Part shown: positions 12,661 through 25,612 of the stretch, in pieces
Layout of the letters: each line of letters opens with the position of its first letter
How positions within the stretch are numbered: position 1 is the stretch's first letter
NCBI GenBank assembly: GCA_014706295.1
Contig: JACSVZ010000016.1
Coordinates: 6,739,168 to 6,803,167, forward strand
Direction: 5' to 3'
DNA from: Lycocorax pyrrhopterus obiensis
Lineage: Eukaryota > Chordata > Aves > Passeriformes > Paradisaeidae
Length of the DNA stretch: 64,000 nucleotides
Notes under the pieces: generated by a model
Told to the model about the DNA's origin: nothing
Databases searched by the model: none
The model's input: the letters and a program-made list of their open reading frames with translations, nothing else
Translations under genes and position numbers: made by a program

Positions 12661-15600
12661 TTTTAATCAGCTCTCTCAGTAGGTTGTTTCCCCATTAAAA
12701 TGCAGGGGGAAATCAGACCTGCTGTATTATTTTAGCTGTACTATGAATGTAAAAGAAAAACTATCATTGCATTTTGGGGAGCTTTAAATTTAACATAATT
12801 CTTACACGGTCATTTTAAAGACAAGATAATGCTGTTCTTAGAGAGAAAGTAGTCAGTAGTAATATGTTAAATTCAAAGGGTAAAAGTGAGGGAAATTTAA
12901 TGTGTGTCAGTTTTGTATTTTCTTTTTCATCCTTATTCTTTTATTTAGGTTGTTGAAAAGGGGGAAGGGAGTGGTTCTTGGAAAAAGCACCACAGCTGTT
13001 TCATAGTAATGCTTTGTAGGTTATGAGAGAGTTCAATTTTAAAAGTTGCACAGGATTTTTTTACTTCGATTTCCTAAAGCTGTTATTAAAATGGATTAAG
13101 TGCTATATTTGAACCTTTAAATGGCTTCACAGGGAAATGTGTCATAACTTTGCACTTTCTGCAGGCTTTTCTTCATCTTGCCAGCCCTAGGTTATAGATG
13201 AACATAGTTTAAGGGGAAGAGCTGTGTGGTAGATTTTAAACACTTTCATCTTTAATGGAAGGAGGAGGGAGAACTGTTTAAAATGATCATAAAATTTTGA
13301 ATGCTATTTGCAGACCATTTAGTATGTTGATTTAGGCAACAAGAAGCAGAGAGCTTTGTAGGGGTGCTAAGAGAGTGGAGTTTCCACACTGGCGTGTTGA
13401 GCCAGAGGCCTTTTGTGCATGCTGGAAAATTTGGCTTTCACATCTACCATGAGAAATTCTGTCTGTGGTTTCATGTGACCCTGATTTTGGTGCTCTTGTG
13501 ATACTGATAATGTGTAACAAAATTGATGGTGAAGTAATTATATTGCAATAGATGAGAAGGTACCCTGGAGTGCTCTGGGCTAATTCTTGTGCATATAGTG
13601 GATGTATGTGTTGGCTTCATGGGATGCTGAAATTGTTTGTGAAGAATTGATTGACAGCTTTGGACCTTGTTGGTGTTTTTCTTCACTGATGAAATTCAAA
13701 GCTGGGAAGTTCATGTATGTAAAACATTCTTTTTGTCAAGCATTCTTTGATCAACACTTAGCTGAAGTTCAGGTAAAATACATTTCACAGTTTGAATGCT
13801 TAAAAGTCTATTAGGGGTGGTGGGTTTCTGTTTCTTTGGGTTTTTTTAGAGTAAACCTGTAACCACCTGCAGTGGTAAGCATGAGTAAATGCCAATATTT
13901 AATGTAAAAGTAGAAAGTAGACAGAGATTTAATATTTCAGTCAGCAGTCTTTATCTCTCTGCTAACTGCAGTGTTTGTTGGCCGTCTTACATTCCCAGAT
14001 CCATAGCTCGGTTTACACGACTGCATCTGGCATTTCCCCTTCTGTCTCTCATCTCTCTGCTTCAGCGATGAAAACTGATAACTTTAGAAGAGCAAGCTCT
14101 TGTTGCTTTGCTCTTTGATGCTCCTTTTGACTATTTGTTTCAATCTTGTTTGTACTGAGATATTTTTGCTGGAATGTGATGGCCTGCTATGTGTGTGGAG
14201 GTTTATGCAGAATAAATATAAAAGACACGCTCCGCTACATCCTCTGAATAATCTGACAACTGCTTCTAGGTTTTTTTGAACATTAGGAATTTTGCAGCCG
14301 TGGTGTTGAACAGAAAAATGTACGTGTTAATATAAATGGAGTGTATCCAGTGCAGTGTTTCCCTTTAGAATCTGCAGCTGGGCAGTCCCACAGTAGCTCA
14401 TTGGTTTTTTTCAAGATGTAGCATGCCTGAAAGTTAGAGCCATCCCAGGATCCTTTAAAAATGTGATGAAATTGAATTTTGCAGCCTTTCCGAGGAGATT
14501 CCTTATCCAAGAAAATAGAAGGAGCTGAGAGTCAGGAACATGGGACAGTTTGGTGTGTTGTTGTGCCCCTGCCCAGGACAGCGTGGTCTGTGTCTGAGGT
14601 GCTGGATCCCAAACTCTCACCATCTCCTGGTGCAGACTCCTCTTCCAACTGGGAGCCTGGGATCTGGGAACTCTGGCACGGGCTGAACAAGCTCTGCTCA
14701 GCAGTGCTTTGTTTTGCCTGTGCTGTAAGTTTTCTGTGGTTAAAATTATCAAAGTGTGCCTTAGAAACTTTTGTAACTATGAGTAAACCTGGCAGAGATC
14801 ACCTTGGGCTCACGCTGCTGTTCCCTGGCAGAATCCTCTCTGTGTGGGCATTTGAGAGACGAGCTGGAGGAGGACTTGGAAGAGAGTAGGCTTCCTTCTC
14901 CCGCTGTCACAGCAGCAGTGAGGCTGGTGAAGGAACACAGGAAGAAAATATTTGCATGTTTTCAGTTGGCAGTTAGGGAGATTTACAGCTCAGCAGTACT
15001 TTGGAGGGATGGTATTTCCAATGAAGCCCAAAGGCTCTAAGAAACCTGAGCACAAACAGCTCAGCATGTGGCTCATCGAGTGACTAAATGCCTGAAAACC
15101 CCTCCAGGTGCTTGGCTGTGGGCAGCAGGTGAGGAGCTGCTTTGCTTCCCTGCCATGAGCTGGGTGTCAGGGTGGACAGAATATCCCAGTGAGAGAGGAT
15201 GGGAGGAGCTCTCCAGGTGCAGCCACAAATACAGCAAATTTCCTATACCAAGGAAGTGACTGCCTGGAGTGTGAGGTAAAGCTCAATAAAAGGCACTGAA
15301 AGGAAAACATACTCAGTTTGCTATAAGCAAATACTTAATTTGAGCTGGAGAAGAATAACAGTTGGAATCTTTAGGACGAGAAGAAGAAAAACAACAAAAT
15401 ATATGAGGCTGCCAAGTTTTTAGAACAGTGGCAATTTTTTACTTTTATAATGTGCAGAAATGGTAGTTATGATTGTGGTTGCAGGAGCTGTGGAGAATTT
15501 GAGCACAACAGGTGTGGCAGCAAATGTTTGGGGTTTTTTAGGGGGTGAGTATCTTCCTCTAAGTCCTGTTCTGTAAATTAACCCTGGCACTACTTTAAGA

Positions 15601-16482
15601 AAAACCTCGCCTTGAAAAATAGGAAGGTTAACACAGAATGGAGTTTCAGGTTTCATTCAGCTGTCCATAAGTGTGCTTTATGCAGTCCTAATGGAATATG
15701 TAACTGAACAATTAAGGTGATTAATTTTAATTCTTTTATTTGTAACCTACCACTTTTAATACACTTCTCTGCTAAAAGTACAGTGTTAATATCAGGAAGC
15801 AGTGCAAGAGAGATTTATCTATACATTTTTAATCCTATTGATTTTAATGCTTTACTATTAATCTCACAAAGAATAAATGTTGGACATGAAAATTAAGATG
15901 CTCCTATAGCAGTTCAGAATATACTTCATTAAAAAGAAAATACATCTGGGCAAATTATACATATCTTAGCCACTTTAGGTTATTTTCCAAATAATGGATA
16001 ATCAATTATTAATTTTGTACTTGTGAGAGCTGTTACAAGTGTTAAATATATAACAAAACAATTTAACAAGGATCCCAGAAATGTAATAGTTTGTCTATTG
16101 TATGTTTAAATTAGGTGCAAAGGCAGTTCCTTAATAGTAAAAGTAGGTTCCCTGAAGTCTCTTTATGTCTTTATGGGTTTAGTTATTATTCAAGCCTTAT
16201 TGATCTGAACAGAATTATGTAAACACATTGTCTATTCTCCTTGAGCTATAGCACAGATTTACCCATATAATTCATAGCGCTGCTATGTGGTCCTTTAAAA
16301 TTAGGGAGGAACATTTACAAATTATCTTACAATTTGCATTCATTGAATTGCTAATGAAGTTTTATATAAATATTTAGCTTGGTGGTGTGCCATGAGTTGG
16401 GTGCTGGTGGTTTCCCAGTGGAACAGAGGGGAATGTGGTTACCTGGGCCATCTTTGGGGTTTTTGCTTGCTTTTAGGGTAAT
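12661..16482. other. Noncoding stretch, nothing recognised
   Basis: No gene or interspersed repeat recognised. 14480-15260 is somewhat richer in G and C and carries frames of 136 and 113 codons on opposite strands over the same bases, as expected for chance frames. T-rich runs occur around 13838-13847. Confidence 0.55.
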
Positions 16483-16523
16483 AATACAGGGGTCACACAA
16501 TACCCGTTTCCAACCCCTGTATT
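16483..16523. repeat. Inverted repeat, perfect 11-bp arms
   Basis: AATACAGGGGT at 16483-16493 is matched exactly by ACCCCTGTATT at 16513-16523, with a 19-base loop. Neither end extends by simple pairing. It could form a stable stem in RNA or be the ends of a tiny vanished element. It is too short for a microRNA precursor unless the imperfect flanks also pair. Confidence 0.65.
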
Positions 16524-19500
16524 TCTGCACATACCTCTGCACTTGTGTGCCCTGGACATGCTTCACGTATCTGATACAGACAGTGATAGATTCATTCTGT
16601 TTCAAGGTCCTGGGGCAAAGTTTTCCCAGGCAAACCATACGCTGACTGATAATATTGTCACACCCTCGTGGGGTGTGAACTGGGATGTGCTGACAGCTGG
16701 AGGTAGTCAGGGGTTTCAGTCCTTTCTGGTTTCAGAGCTGTTCATGTCCACGTGGTTTATGACACAGCCACAACTGAACCCCATCACTTGGTTCATTTCT
16801 GCTGTCCCAGGAATCTGCCCTATAAACACAAATTTACTGCACTTGGTCAGTGCTGAGGCTTGCAGGGATGTAGATGGTAGGCCAATTAAGCTCAGTGTGC
16901 TGCTGTGTCACTGCAATTTTGGAAGCTTCTTTTAACTACTTTGTAGAGGATGTGCTTTTTAAATTGATGTTTGTGTTTATCCCAGAGGTGGCTGCATTTC
17001 AGTGAAATGTAGCATGATGCTGACATAATCCTTAATGATCTCTTAGAAGTACTTTGCTGCAGAGTCTTAACTTGTTTCAGATGATGTGAAAGGTGCCTAA
17101 GGTTAAAGCATCCTGTTGTCCTAACTTGTATTTACTTACTGTGTCCTTCTGCATCTTAGTTTTACTGCTTTAAATTCTAAAGCTTAGTTCCTAAAAAAAA
17201 AAAAAAAACCTAACAAAAAAATCAACAAAAAAACCCCAAGTATGTAAGCTTGGATTTTGTATTCCTTTTAAAAATGTGTTACTGTTTCTTCAAAGATGCT
17301 TTATTGCACACACTTGATGTTATGACTTTACAGGAGTTGTGGCTGTACGTTGTCAAAATTGCTAGGAAATTCAATATATACTGTTAATGTCAGGGAAAAT
17401 AAGCAAGTGTTATGGACAGATCTGACTTCTAAAATAGAAAGCACCTGAATACTGTCCATCCTGCAAATATAATGTATCAGTGGTGAGGTTTTTAAAATTC
17501 TTTATAGTATTTCTTGTAGTTCTCTTCAGGCATGGACTTACCTGTGGGTCAAGCATTGGTAAACAAAGTTGAAATGACCGTTAGTACTGTGAGTTTGGAA
17601 ACACAACAGAAATCCTGAGGAAAAAAGATGTTGTTTGTAACTGTTTTGTAAATCTTATAAAGGATGTTTATGCAGAAGAGCAGTTCTTGAAATGTCAGAA
17701 TCTCCAGTGATTTTCTAGTGACATGGATGCTGCATATTTCAGTCCACGGAGCACAAGACGTGGCCTCTCCTCCCCAGCTGGCTTGTCATGTAGCACTTGA
17801 AAAATCAGTTTGATGTTGGTGTTTTATGCATCAGCCCATTTTTTTTGGTTTAGGTCCTTCTTTTCTTTTTGACAACATCAATACTTTGGGTGAAGTTTTT
17901 TTATTTTTGCCACACTATAATTCTTGAGGGCTTCCCCTGCCAAATGCAGAAAGAGGGGTATAAACATTTTCCTGTGTGTGCAGAAACCTAGAAATGGTTC
18001 CAAGTTTTACATTAACTTTAAAGAGATTCTGTGGAACCGAATATACTTCCATGCACACATCAAATGAAATGTGTATATTTAAAATACTTCTAGGGCAGGT
18101 AAAAACCTTGATATTGCTTTCAGTGGCAGCATCTTTCCTGGTTTTATTCTGGTTTTCCTGGTTTGAGTTTTTTTTTTTTTCCACTGGTCTTATGTGAATA
18201 TGAAATTCACATTATTATTTTATTTTTAATTGGAAATTACGTCCATGTTGCCCATATTTGAAATTTATGAAATTAAATGATTGGAAGCATCTGGAGACTG
18301 CAACTCCTCTGAAGTAGGAACTGCTGGTGAATGTTAGTTAAACCTTAAAAATAAAATCATCACTGTGGGTGTAGGTGTATTGTGGAATGCTTTGGCAACC
18401 AAATTTTTCACCTAAGGAAGCTTCAGCTCTAAAGTAGGACCAATCAGAGAACAAAGGCTCAAAGTGGGTTTGAGAGGTTGTTTTCAGCTAAACCTAAAGA
18501 GAGAAGACAACTGTTCTACACTTCCATGATACTGGACGTGGAAGAGTAGAATTTATAATGCAGGAAAGAAGAGGGGAAAATGCTCTGAGGTTCAAAACAT
18601 TGGGAGGTGAAGATACTGTTCTTGGTATTCTCTGTTAGCATTTGATTTTAATGTTTCTAAATAGATACAGACTCCTGTGTCTTCATTTTACTAGTGTCTT
18701 AGCTGGGACCCTAATTTGTGTTTACTGTTTTCAAGTTCTTTATTAATAAATTTATCTGCATGACTTCTGTGATGAGAAAAACATGAAAAGGCAGTGCACA
18801 CCTGGGTACACGTTGCCATGTCCTTTGTGTAACAAAAACCATCCACTTTTAACCATTCCTGATGCTATTTGATAATAAGCCCTGTAACAGAATCGACAGA
18901 CTTCCATCAAGGAGATGTATCATATTTTTCTTGCAGTATCTGGTGGGAGAAAGGTTTTCTTTATTTTCTGTCAATTGTATCAATGTGGCCCTGATCCTGC
19001 AGGATAGTCTGAATAGGTGGGGTTAGAAGAACATTTAGGCCAATTTCTCAGAATCTGGAAGTGACAGGTATGAAAGGGAAGGTCAGAGGCCTTTTGTGAA
19101 GCTGGAATGGTGATGTTATTGTACACCCTGAGCATACTTTCAGTGTTTTGGGCTTAGTTATATTCTGTATCAGAGGAAAGCTTTCAGCTAAATGCTTCAC
19201 CCTACAAAAGGCTTGCATTTTTGCTCACATCTCTGCAGGTGGGAGCACAATTATAAGTTCACAGAATGCTTTTCTGAGCTGAAATAACTCTGCAGCACTA
19301 AAATTAATAAACAAATTTTTATATTCATGACCTTAAAGTAAGCACAACCATAAGCCTTCAAAAATCAAATTTACCAAACTGATTAAAAATTTGGCATTGG
19401 CCCTTATTTGAATGAAACATTGAAAACATAAGCATGTCCCATTTTTTTTGCACATTTTATATTGGCTAAGGACAGAAGGCCATGGAATGGTGAAACCTTT

Positions 19501-19531
19501 TTCATGGGAACATGTTCTTTAAAAGGCTCCG
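16524..19531. other. Noncoding stretch with homopolymers
   Basis: No gene recognised; the longest frame is 130 codons (16543-16935, plus) and resembles nothing known. A T13 run lies at 18168-18180. TGTGAAT and ATTCACA (18193-18211) form a small inverted repeat just after it. The A-rich block at 17193-17239 is listed separately. Confidence 0.55.
17193..17239 (+). repeat. A-rich low-complexity block (A16 then A/C pattern)
   Basis: Sixteen A are followed by a pattern of A runs broken by CC, AAC and CAAC and ending in ACCCC. The same kind of block recurs elsewhere in the window. It could be the worn tail of a retroposon or a slippage product. Confidence 0.8.
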
Positions 19532-19582
19532 TCATCTTCCAGGATTGATCCCAGTGTACACAGTGCACATACTGGAAGATGA
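19532..19582. repeat. Inverted repeat, perfect 11-bp arms
   Basis: TCATCTTCCAG at 19532-19542 is matched exactly by CTGGAAGATGA at 19572-19582, with a 29-base spacer. The spacer itself contains CAGTGTACACAGTGCAC, which is partly self-complementary. A hairpin with an internal structured loop is possible. Whether it is transcribed cannot be told from the sequence. Confidence 0.65.
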
Positions 19583-20250
19583 AGCTTTGTAGATCTGGGA
19601 TGTTGATAATAGACCTTGGATTATTTAAGAGAGAATATCAGAACAGAACATTGCCATGGGATAATGTCCTCCCACTGTTGGATGAATGTCTCAGCATCCC
19701 CTTGGCACTCACAGGAAATAAACACTGAGGTGAAGCAACAACATTTATTTTCAAAGTGAGAGTCATTTATCCTTCTAGAACATTGTATTTCAGGGACTTT
19801 GTTTCCATTATAACAAACACTTGATGATGGAAGATATCATTTGATGGATGTTGATATTGTAGAATGACAGGTGATCTTCATGTGACTTTTATGCAAAATA
19901 CCCATAGGTGGTTAGAATAAGAGAAATGCTTCCTAATTGTCTTGGATGATACATTTGCATTTTGCTTTTAGCCATTCCGAGGGACCTTATCATAATACAG
20001 ACAATTTAAATTTTATATACTTGTCACACTGATTGAAGTATAGTTACAGGAGTCAAAATTTTGTCATTTAGCTAACAAAAATATTTAATATAGCTGTAGC
20101 AGGTAATAGAGATGTCCTATTAAAGCTGCAGTAGCAGCTTTCAGTAGTTTACAAATGGCTTGAGCACTCACTTGATCCAAAATTGAACTTTAGCCTTTGT
20201 GAGTTTTGAATCTGATTTCAGAGCTGGACAGGCCACGTTCAGCTATATTT
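19583..20250. other. Noncoding stretch, nothing recognised
   Basis: AT-rich DNA with no gene, repeat or notable motif that I can recognise. Confidence 0.55.
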
Positions 20251-20285
20251 CATATATATATATATACACACACATATATAATATC
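20251..20285. repeat. Compound AT/AC microsatellite
   Basis: About seven AT units are followed by about five AC units and then AT units again. Such compound dinucleotide repeats are often length-variable between individuals. The 168-codon minus frame at 20250-20756 ends in this repeat (its last residues are VCVYIYI), which argues that the frame is fortuitous. Confidence 0.9.
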
Positions 20286-20429
20286 TCTAGTATTAAATGA
20301 TCTCCTGGGCAAAGTGTGGTCTAAGTGCTGTTGTCCCATGGTAACAGAAGGTAACTCACTGTAGGGTCTGTCCCAGGTCAAATCATAAGCGGAGTCCTCT
20401 CGGAACAGCATTTCTGGGCACTTGAAAGA

Positions 20430-20810
20430 GAAGAGGTGACTGTGCACAGTCAGTGTGGGTTTATCAAGAGTAACTCCAGCCTCGCCAGCCTCCCTGGTGT
20501 ACGATAACTCGGTTTGTGGGCAGGCAGAGAGCCTTTGGCAGGGTGTGCCCCAGCCTTTCTCAAGCACACTTGTGTCCGGGTTAGTGCTGCAGGCTGGAGG
20601 AGTGAGTGGGTATGGCCAGGCCTGGCACACTGCCCAGGTCAGGGGTGCAGTGCCAGGGGTGACCTGGGACGTGTCCCCCAACACCAGAGCGGGGTGGGGC
20701 AGGCCCTGAGTGCGCTCACACGGAGCTGGCAGAGGAACCCAAACTGGAGGAAGCACTCGTCGTGCTCAGGGCAGGGCTGTGTTTCAGAGCGCCCGAGGCA
20801 GGCCAGGTTT
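20430..20810. other. GC-rich patch without a recognised gene
   Basis: A GC-rich patch with scattered CpG pairs between AT-rich flanks. Frames of 168 codons (minus, 20250-20756), 111 and 84 codons (plus) overlap here. Their translations are rich in P, G, T, W and Q, as expected from the base composition, and I recognise no domain. It could be a small regulatory or transcribed region, but nothing in the sequence shows this directly. Confidence 0.45.
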
Positions 20811-23061
20811 TCATCCAGGGGTAGCTTTCAAGATTTCAACACTGATTAAATACTGAGTCTGTGAAAATTCTTCTCTACGTTTTAAAAAGCTTAAGGTATT
20901 ACATAAGTTGGATAGCATGCAAGTTGCTTTAGAAAGGCTACTTTTCAACATCGTGTGTAATATACTGAAGGTAAGATAACTTCACAAAATAATTTTTCAC
21001 TGAAAGCATATGGTCCTGCTTACCTTATAATGTTCTCCTAATTAACATGACTGTAAAAAGATGACTGTTGAAATTTAGATAGTAACTCTGATTGTTAAAA
21101 TTCTAATTACAGTTCTGTTAACAACTGTAGTGTGGGTAATACTCTTTATTATTAGTTCCACATCTGAGAATCAGTTCATTCACTTTGAAGGCATTTACAC
21201 ATTAATTTCCATGCACTTTTTTGGAAGTGAATGTGTGTATTGACTAATGAGCCTACTAAAGCATTTATGTAAGATAAGCTGATATTGGAGTATCCATTTC
21301 TGCTTTCAGTCTGTGGAATATGGTGAGATTAGGAAAATAAACTAGGTTACCTGGTTTAAATGTGTAGATGTTGAAAATTAATTTACACTGTGTTGCATTA
21401 GAGAAACAGCATTGTTTAGGAGTGAGAAACACTGAGTACAAATACAATTACAGAGCGGGACAGTTGCAGGTAGCCTATGCCAGTGGCCAGCTAAGCACGG
21501 CTTGCAGTTTGAAGTGTACAGTGGCCAGTTTAATCCCAAGGCTAGTGTATGATTGCAGGTATTTTAAATGAATTCCAAAGATATAGGAGAAAAAAGGAAT
21601 TGCTGTTTGTAACAACAACTGACACAATCTATTTTGATATAATAAAAAATGTTCCTTGTAGGGATGGTTGGCTGAGGGCGAGTTAATAGAGACAGTTATT
21701 TGAGAAGGGCCGGAGCTATTACTGGAGTCAAGCCTACTTCTTTTATGTGGAAAGAAGACAAATGCAGGAAAGAGGAGAGGAAACCAATAATAAAAGTGAA
21801 AAAAAAAAATCCTGTTTGTTTGTTTTTCATTCAGCCTTTTGCTGTAGTTCTGCCTCTGCAGAAACATGGGCTCAGCTCAAAGTCTTACCAGGAATTTTGT
21901 GACCTGACAAACTTGAATTAATGTCCAACTCGTTAGGTCAATGCTCTGGACTGCCTCATTGGTCACAGGCTCAGTGAAAAATGGTCTTGTCTGGATAAAC
22001 CTGATACTAGCTAAGCAAAAGGCAACTAAAGGATAAAAGGAAAGAGAATAGGTAGAGAAAGAAAATGAGCAAAAAAGGGAAGGTAAACCAAACCGATACT
22101 TTTAGGTCTGACTTTAAATTGTGATGAATATCTAATATATTCACACAAGCGGTTTTGATCAGGGAAATATAAATTCAAGGGTGTTATGAAGAACCCAACA
22201 AGACTAAGGGACTGGCAACTGTGCTGATAAGGCTTTCCAAATGATGCAAAAAGGAATGAATGTGTAAATTGCTATGTGCATCTTTGCAGATTGTGGTCCA
22301 CTGTCAGACCTAAATCCTAGATGCCAATTTCAGATTTCCTGCTCTTTTGTTTAACATTGCTTTTGGGGTTTCATCTCTGCAATATGTTTGTTGCTTCAAT
22401 TTAACATGGTAACTTATGTGAATTTTGAACATTTTGCATATGTTTTTGTGGTAATTATTGTGGTAAAGATTCCATAGCACAAGATACCAGAAGGAAACAT
22501 GACTGGATTGGTTGAAATAAAAATATCAGTTTGTTTGTTTGGGTTTTTTTTTAAATTTAAAATTAAGCTACAGGTACATAGTGATGCTAGTGGAGGACAG
22601 CTGGCAGCAAAGATTAATTTTGCTTTGGAGTTTTGGGTCATAAATTCCTATATTGTATAAGGATTTGCATCACTGGGATAGCACCTGGGTACTCAGTGGA
22701 TATAATCAGTCATATGGGATTAAAAAAGAGAATGTTCCTTTTGTAAATATATTCAGTGCCCCCTCCTGAGCAGAAACTGTTCCTTTCTCTTTGTCTTCTC
22801 AATCTCAGTGATTGTCATTTTGTGAGATCCTTTATTCTGGGCTCCAGTGCCACTGAAAAGCAGACAGTGTTTTATGACCTTCTGCATCAGTGGTTTCATC
22901 TCCTGAAAAATTAGAATTGATTTGTTTTGTCTTTGATATTGAAAATCTAAAGCAGACCTTTTCTTCCTAACTTATGTAGTAGCAGCAGCTGTATTCAAGA
23001 AAGATTGGGGAGGAGGATAAAAGTTCACAGAAGATACATTGCAGAATTAAGACTACTTTAA
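20811..23061. other. Noncoding stretch, nothing recognised
   Basis: AT-rich DNA without a recognised gene. The 130-codon minus frame (21475-21867) is rich in F and Y from T/A-rich DNA and resembles nothing known. A T/G-rich block (TTTG units, then GGG and nine T) lies at 22530-22552. Confidence 0.55.
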
Positions 23062-23101
23062 AATAAACTTTAACTAGCATGGTCTAAAAAAAAAAAAAAA
23101 A
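23062..23101 (+). other. Possible retroposed mRNA 3' end (AATAAA then A16)
   Basis: A canonical AATAAA at 23062-23067 is followed 18 bases later by 16 uninterrupted A (23086-23101). A poly(A) signal at the usual distance before a genomic A run is the mark of a reverse-transcribed transcript end. I could not identify the source transcript in the bases upstream and see no clear flanking duplication. Processed copies are uncommon in birds, and a chance AATAAA before a homopolymer is the main alternative. Confidence 0.35.
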
Positions 23102-25612
23102 GGCTTTTGACTAGGCAGTTTAAAGTGTGTCCCTGAGAAGAATGAATGCTTTGCATCACCTCTGTATTATTACAGGGAGTTCTGTCTGTGTAAAGAAAAA
23201 AAAAATGGTTTAACATGACTAATTGTTTCCCTGTATATTCCATAGGGCCTTATTCCTATTTATTCTTCTCATCCTATCTTGAAAAGCTGCCCAGGTTAAC
23301 CTGTATACGGTATAAGAAACCCTGTAGTCTCCTTTAAAGGATAAATTAGTGTTTGACCTCAAGCACCTTCCTATTTTCTGTGATAGACTGTGAGTTTTAG
23401 TTTATTATTTTAACAGATCAATAGGTACATTAATTCTAACAGGAAGCTCAGACTCTCTGCCTGAAGTTAAATTTGCCGGGTTTTTTAATCAGTTTTATTC
23501 TCCCACAAGGTTGAAATTTCTTTAGGAGAATCGAAGACAGGAAAGTAATTCACTGGAGAAACAGCAAATGATGCAGAAAATGCCAATATCAATTTCCTAA
23601 ACAAGTCATAACTGGAATGCCAAGAATCTTGTTTCCGGCTCTAATTCTAATCATATGAGTAATCTAAGGCCCTGATCGGAAGGCACATTTTACAAACCCA
23701 TGATTTAACTTAAAAAGATGACTGAGATAAATTAAACCCTGCTGAGCTGTGTGAGATAATGTCTTGAAGAGAACCCTAGAGGAACTAATGTTTGTTGTAG
23801 CATGATTTATATTTTAAAGGCATTATCAACAACGTAGATGGCCAACTGCTAAAAATTTGTTTAGGGACATTCCCAGTTGTATTTATGTACTGCATAGTGT
23901 ATTTGAAATTGGATGGAATCTGAAAGCAGGCCTTTAAAGGGAAGAAACCAGTTAAAATAAAAATTCCTTTGTGTCTTTGACCTCAGCCACTTCATACATT
24001 TTTCACCTTAGAAGCACAGTCCATTGCATTTTGTGGATCTAGCTGGAAATTGGGTTGCTGTAATAACTTGTGGCTCAGTGCTAGAGGAAGGAGCGTAAAA
24101 ATACTGAAGTTATTGTTGATTTCCTCAGACAGATGGGAACAGTACATGAAGACAAATGTAAGGTTTCAGGTTAGCCTAAACCAATTTTTTTTGTCTGCCT
24201 ATCTTCCACACCCTTCACTTTGCTGTACCTTAGGAAACATGGGAAATTAAATTTGTGTTGGTGGCTAACCTTGTGGAAAAGTGCATCTGCAGTCCTTTGC
24301 CCAGACTGATTTCAGCTCAGAATGAGCAGGGCCATCTTCTGAGGCTCCTTGACAAGACTAGGATGTGTCATGTTTTGCTGGTGCTCCTAAAAGGGGTGAA
24401 ATGGCTTTGAGGAAGATTAAGATACCAATAGAAACAAATTGATGATGTAATTAATGAAAAGGAGGAAATTTCCACGTGTCAAAAGCAGTGTGAGGAAAGT
24501 GATTTTCTTCCCGTGTGTTGACATTTTGGAGCTTTAGTGCATTATCAGGCACAGATAAAACTTCCAACAACACAACTTGTGTGCGGTGCCTGCCTTGCCC
24601 CCACCCTGGATTCCTGCACTGTTCAGTCCCACCTACAGCTTCAAAGGCTTTAGCTGAAATCCAGGTCACGAGAAACATGGCAAACCGAAAGGTTGTTTCT
24701 CATTTTAATTTTTTGATCACCCCCTTCCACAAAGTGCAGTTTTACTTCTTGTGTGCGGACAATCTTGAAGGGAAGAAAAGTTGTCCCTGAAAGTCAGATG
24801 ATTCTGGTCCAGCAGTCCAATTCTGATCCATACTGGTATTAGGAACTATGCTAAAGACAGATATCTACTGAATAACAAATTCTAAGCTTTTTTTGGTTGC
24901 TAGAATGTATTATCCTGGTCTGCTCCCTCAGGTTGGGCTGTATTTTGTCCAGAGTAGCTGCCTGGCTTCCTACCAGTTCTTAGGCTAGAGCTGACTGCAC
25001 CAGTGCTAGGAGAATAAACCTTTATTCCCTAAGACACGTGGACATTGTGCAGGGAAAATGTTTCATATTAGCAAAGCTTGTTGAGATCTTAGGGTGAGAT
25101 GTGCTGAAGAATGGTAGATAATATGTTTTGTACTTCATGTTTTAAGAGTGCACAACAGGCACAGTGGAATGTGTGGATCAGCCTTTCCCGGATTATCCAT
25201 CCAGACATTGCCTTCATTTCTCGTTCAAAACACCCAGAACAGAATTTAGGAGACTCTGTGCTTACATTTGTAGTAGTTCAGACTCAAGAGATTCTTCTGT
25301 GTTCTAGAAGTGTAGACTTGCTATCAAAGGCTTGCTGTTTAAGTAATACTTTTCTAGGGTTGCTTTCCAATCAGTTTTTGTTTTCAATTCCTTCTTGATA
25401 GTTTTTCTCTCTCTAGCAGAGGGCTGTCGTATTCTGTAACACAAACAGATGTTTAAAGTCTTCTGCTTTTAGAATACTTGTGTATTTCTATGCAGAGGAT
25501 CTTTATTCTCTGATGAAAGTGGCAAAGTCCTTTTTGGGTTATCTTAATCCTTATGAGTGAGAGAAACAATCCTTTCCTGAAAGAATCCGTTACTGTTTTA
25601 TTTTTCAGTCAC
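23102..25612. other. Noncoding stretch, nothing recognised
   Basis: No gene or repeat recognised. Frames of 91-95 codons at 24515-24790 and 25111-25398 resemble nothing known and lack any supporting context. Confidence 0.55.

Noticed and set aside
14479..14889. 136-codon plus-strand frame with a 113-codon frame opposite
   Set aside because: Openness on both strands over the same bases suggests composition, not coding. No family match.
16500..16530. TTTCCAACCCC followed by TATTTCTG, like a CR1 3' end
   Set aside because: The upstream bases show no CR1 similarity, and the bases are better described as one arm of the inverted repeat.
20250..20756. 168-codon minus-strand frame, the longest in the window
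   Set aside because: It lies in a GC-rich, stop-poor patch, ends inside the AT/AC microsatellite and has plus-strand frames over the same bases. No domain is recognisable.
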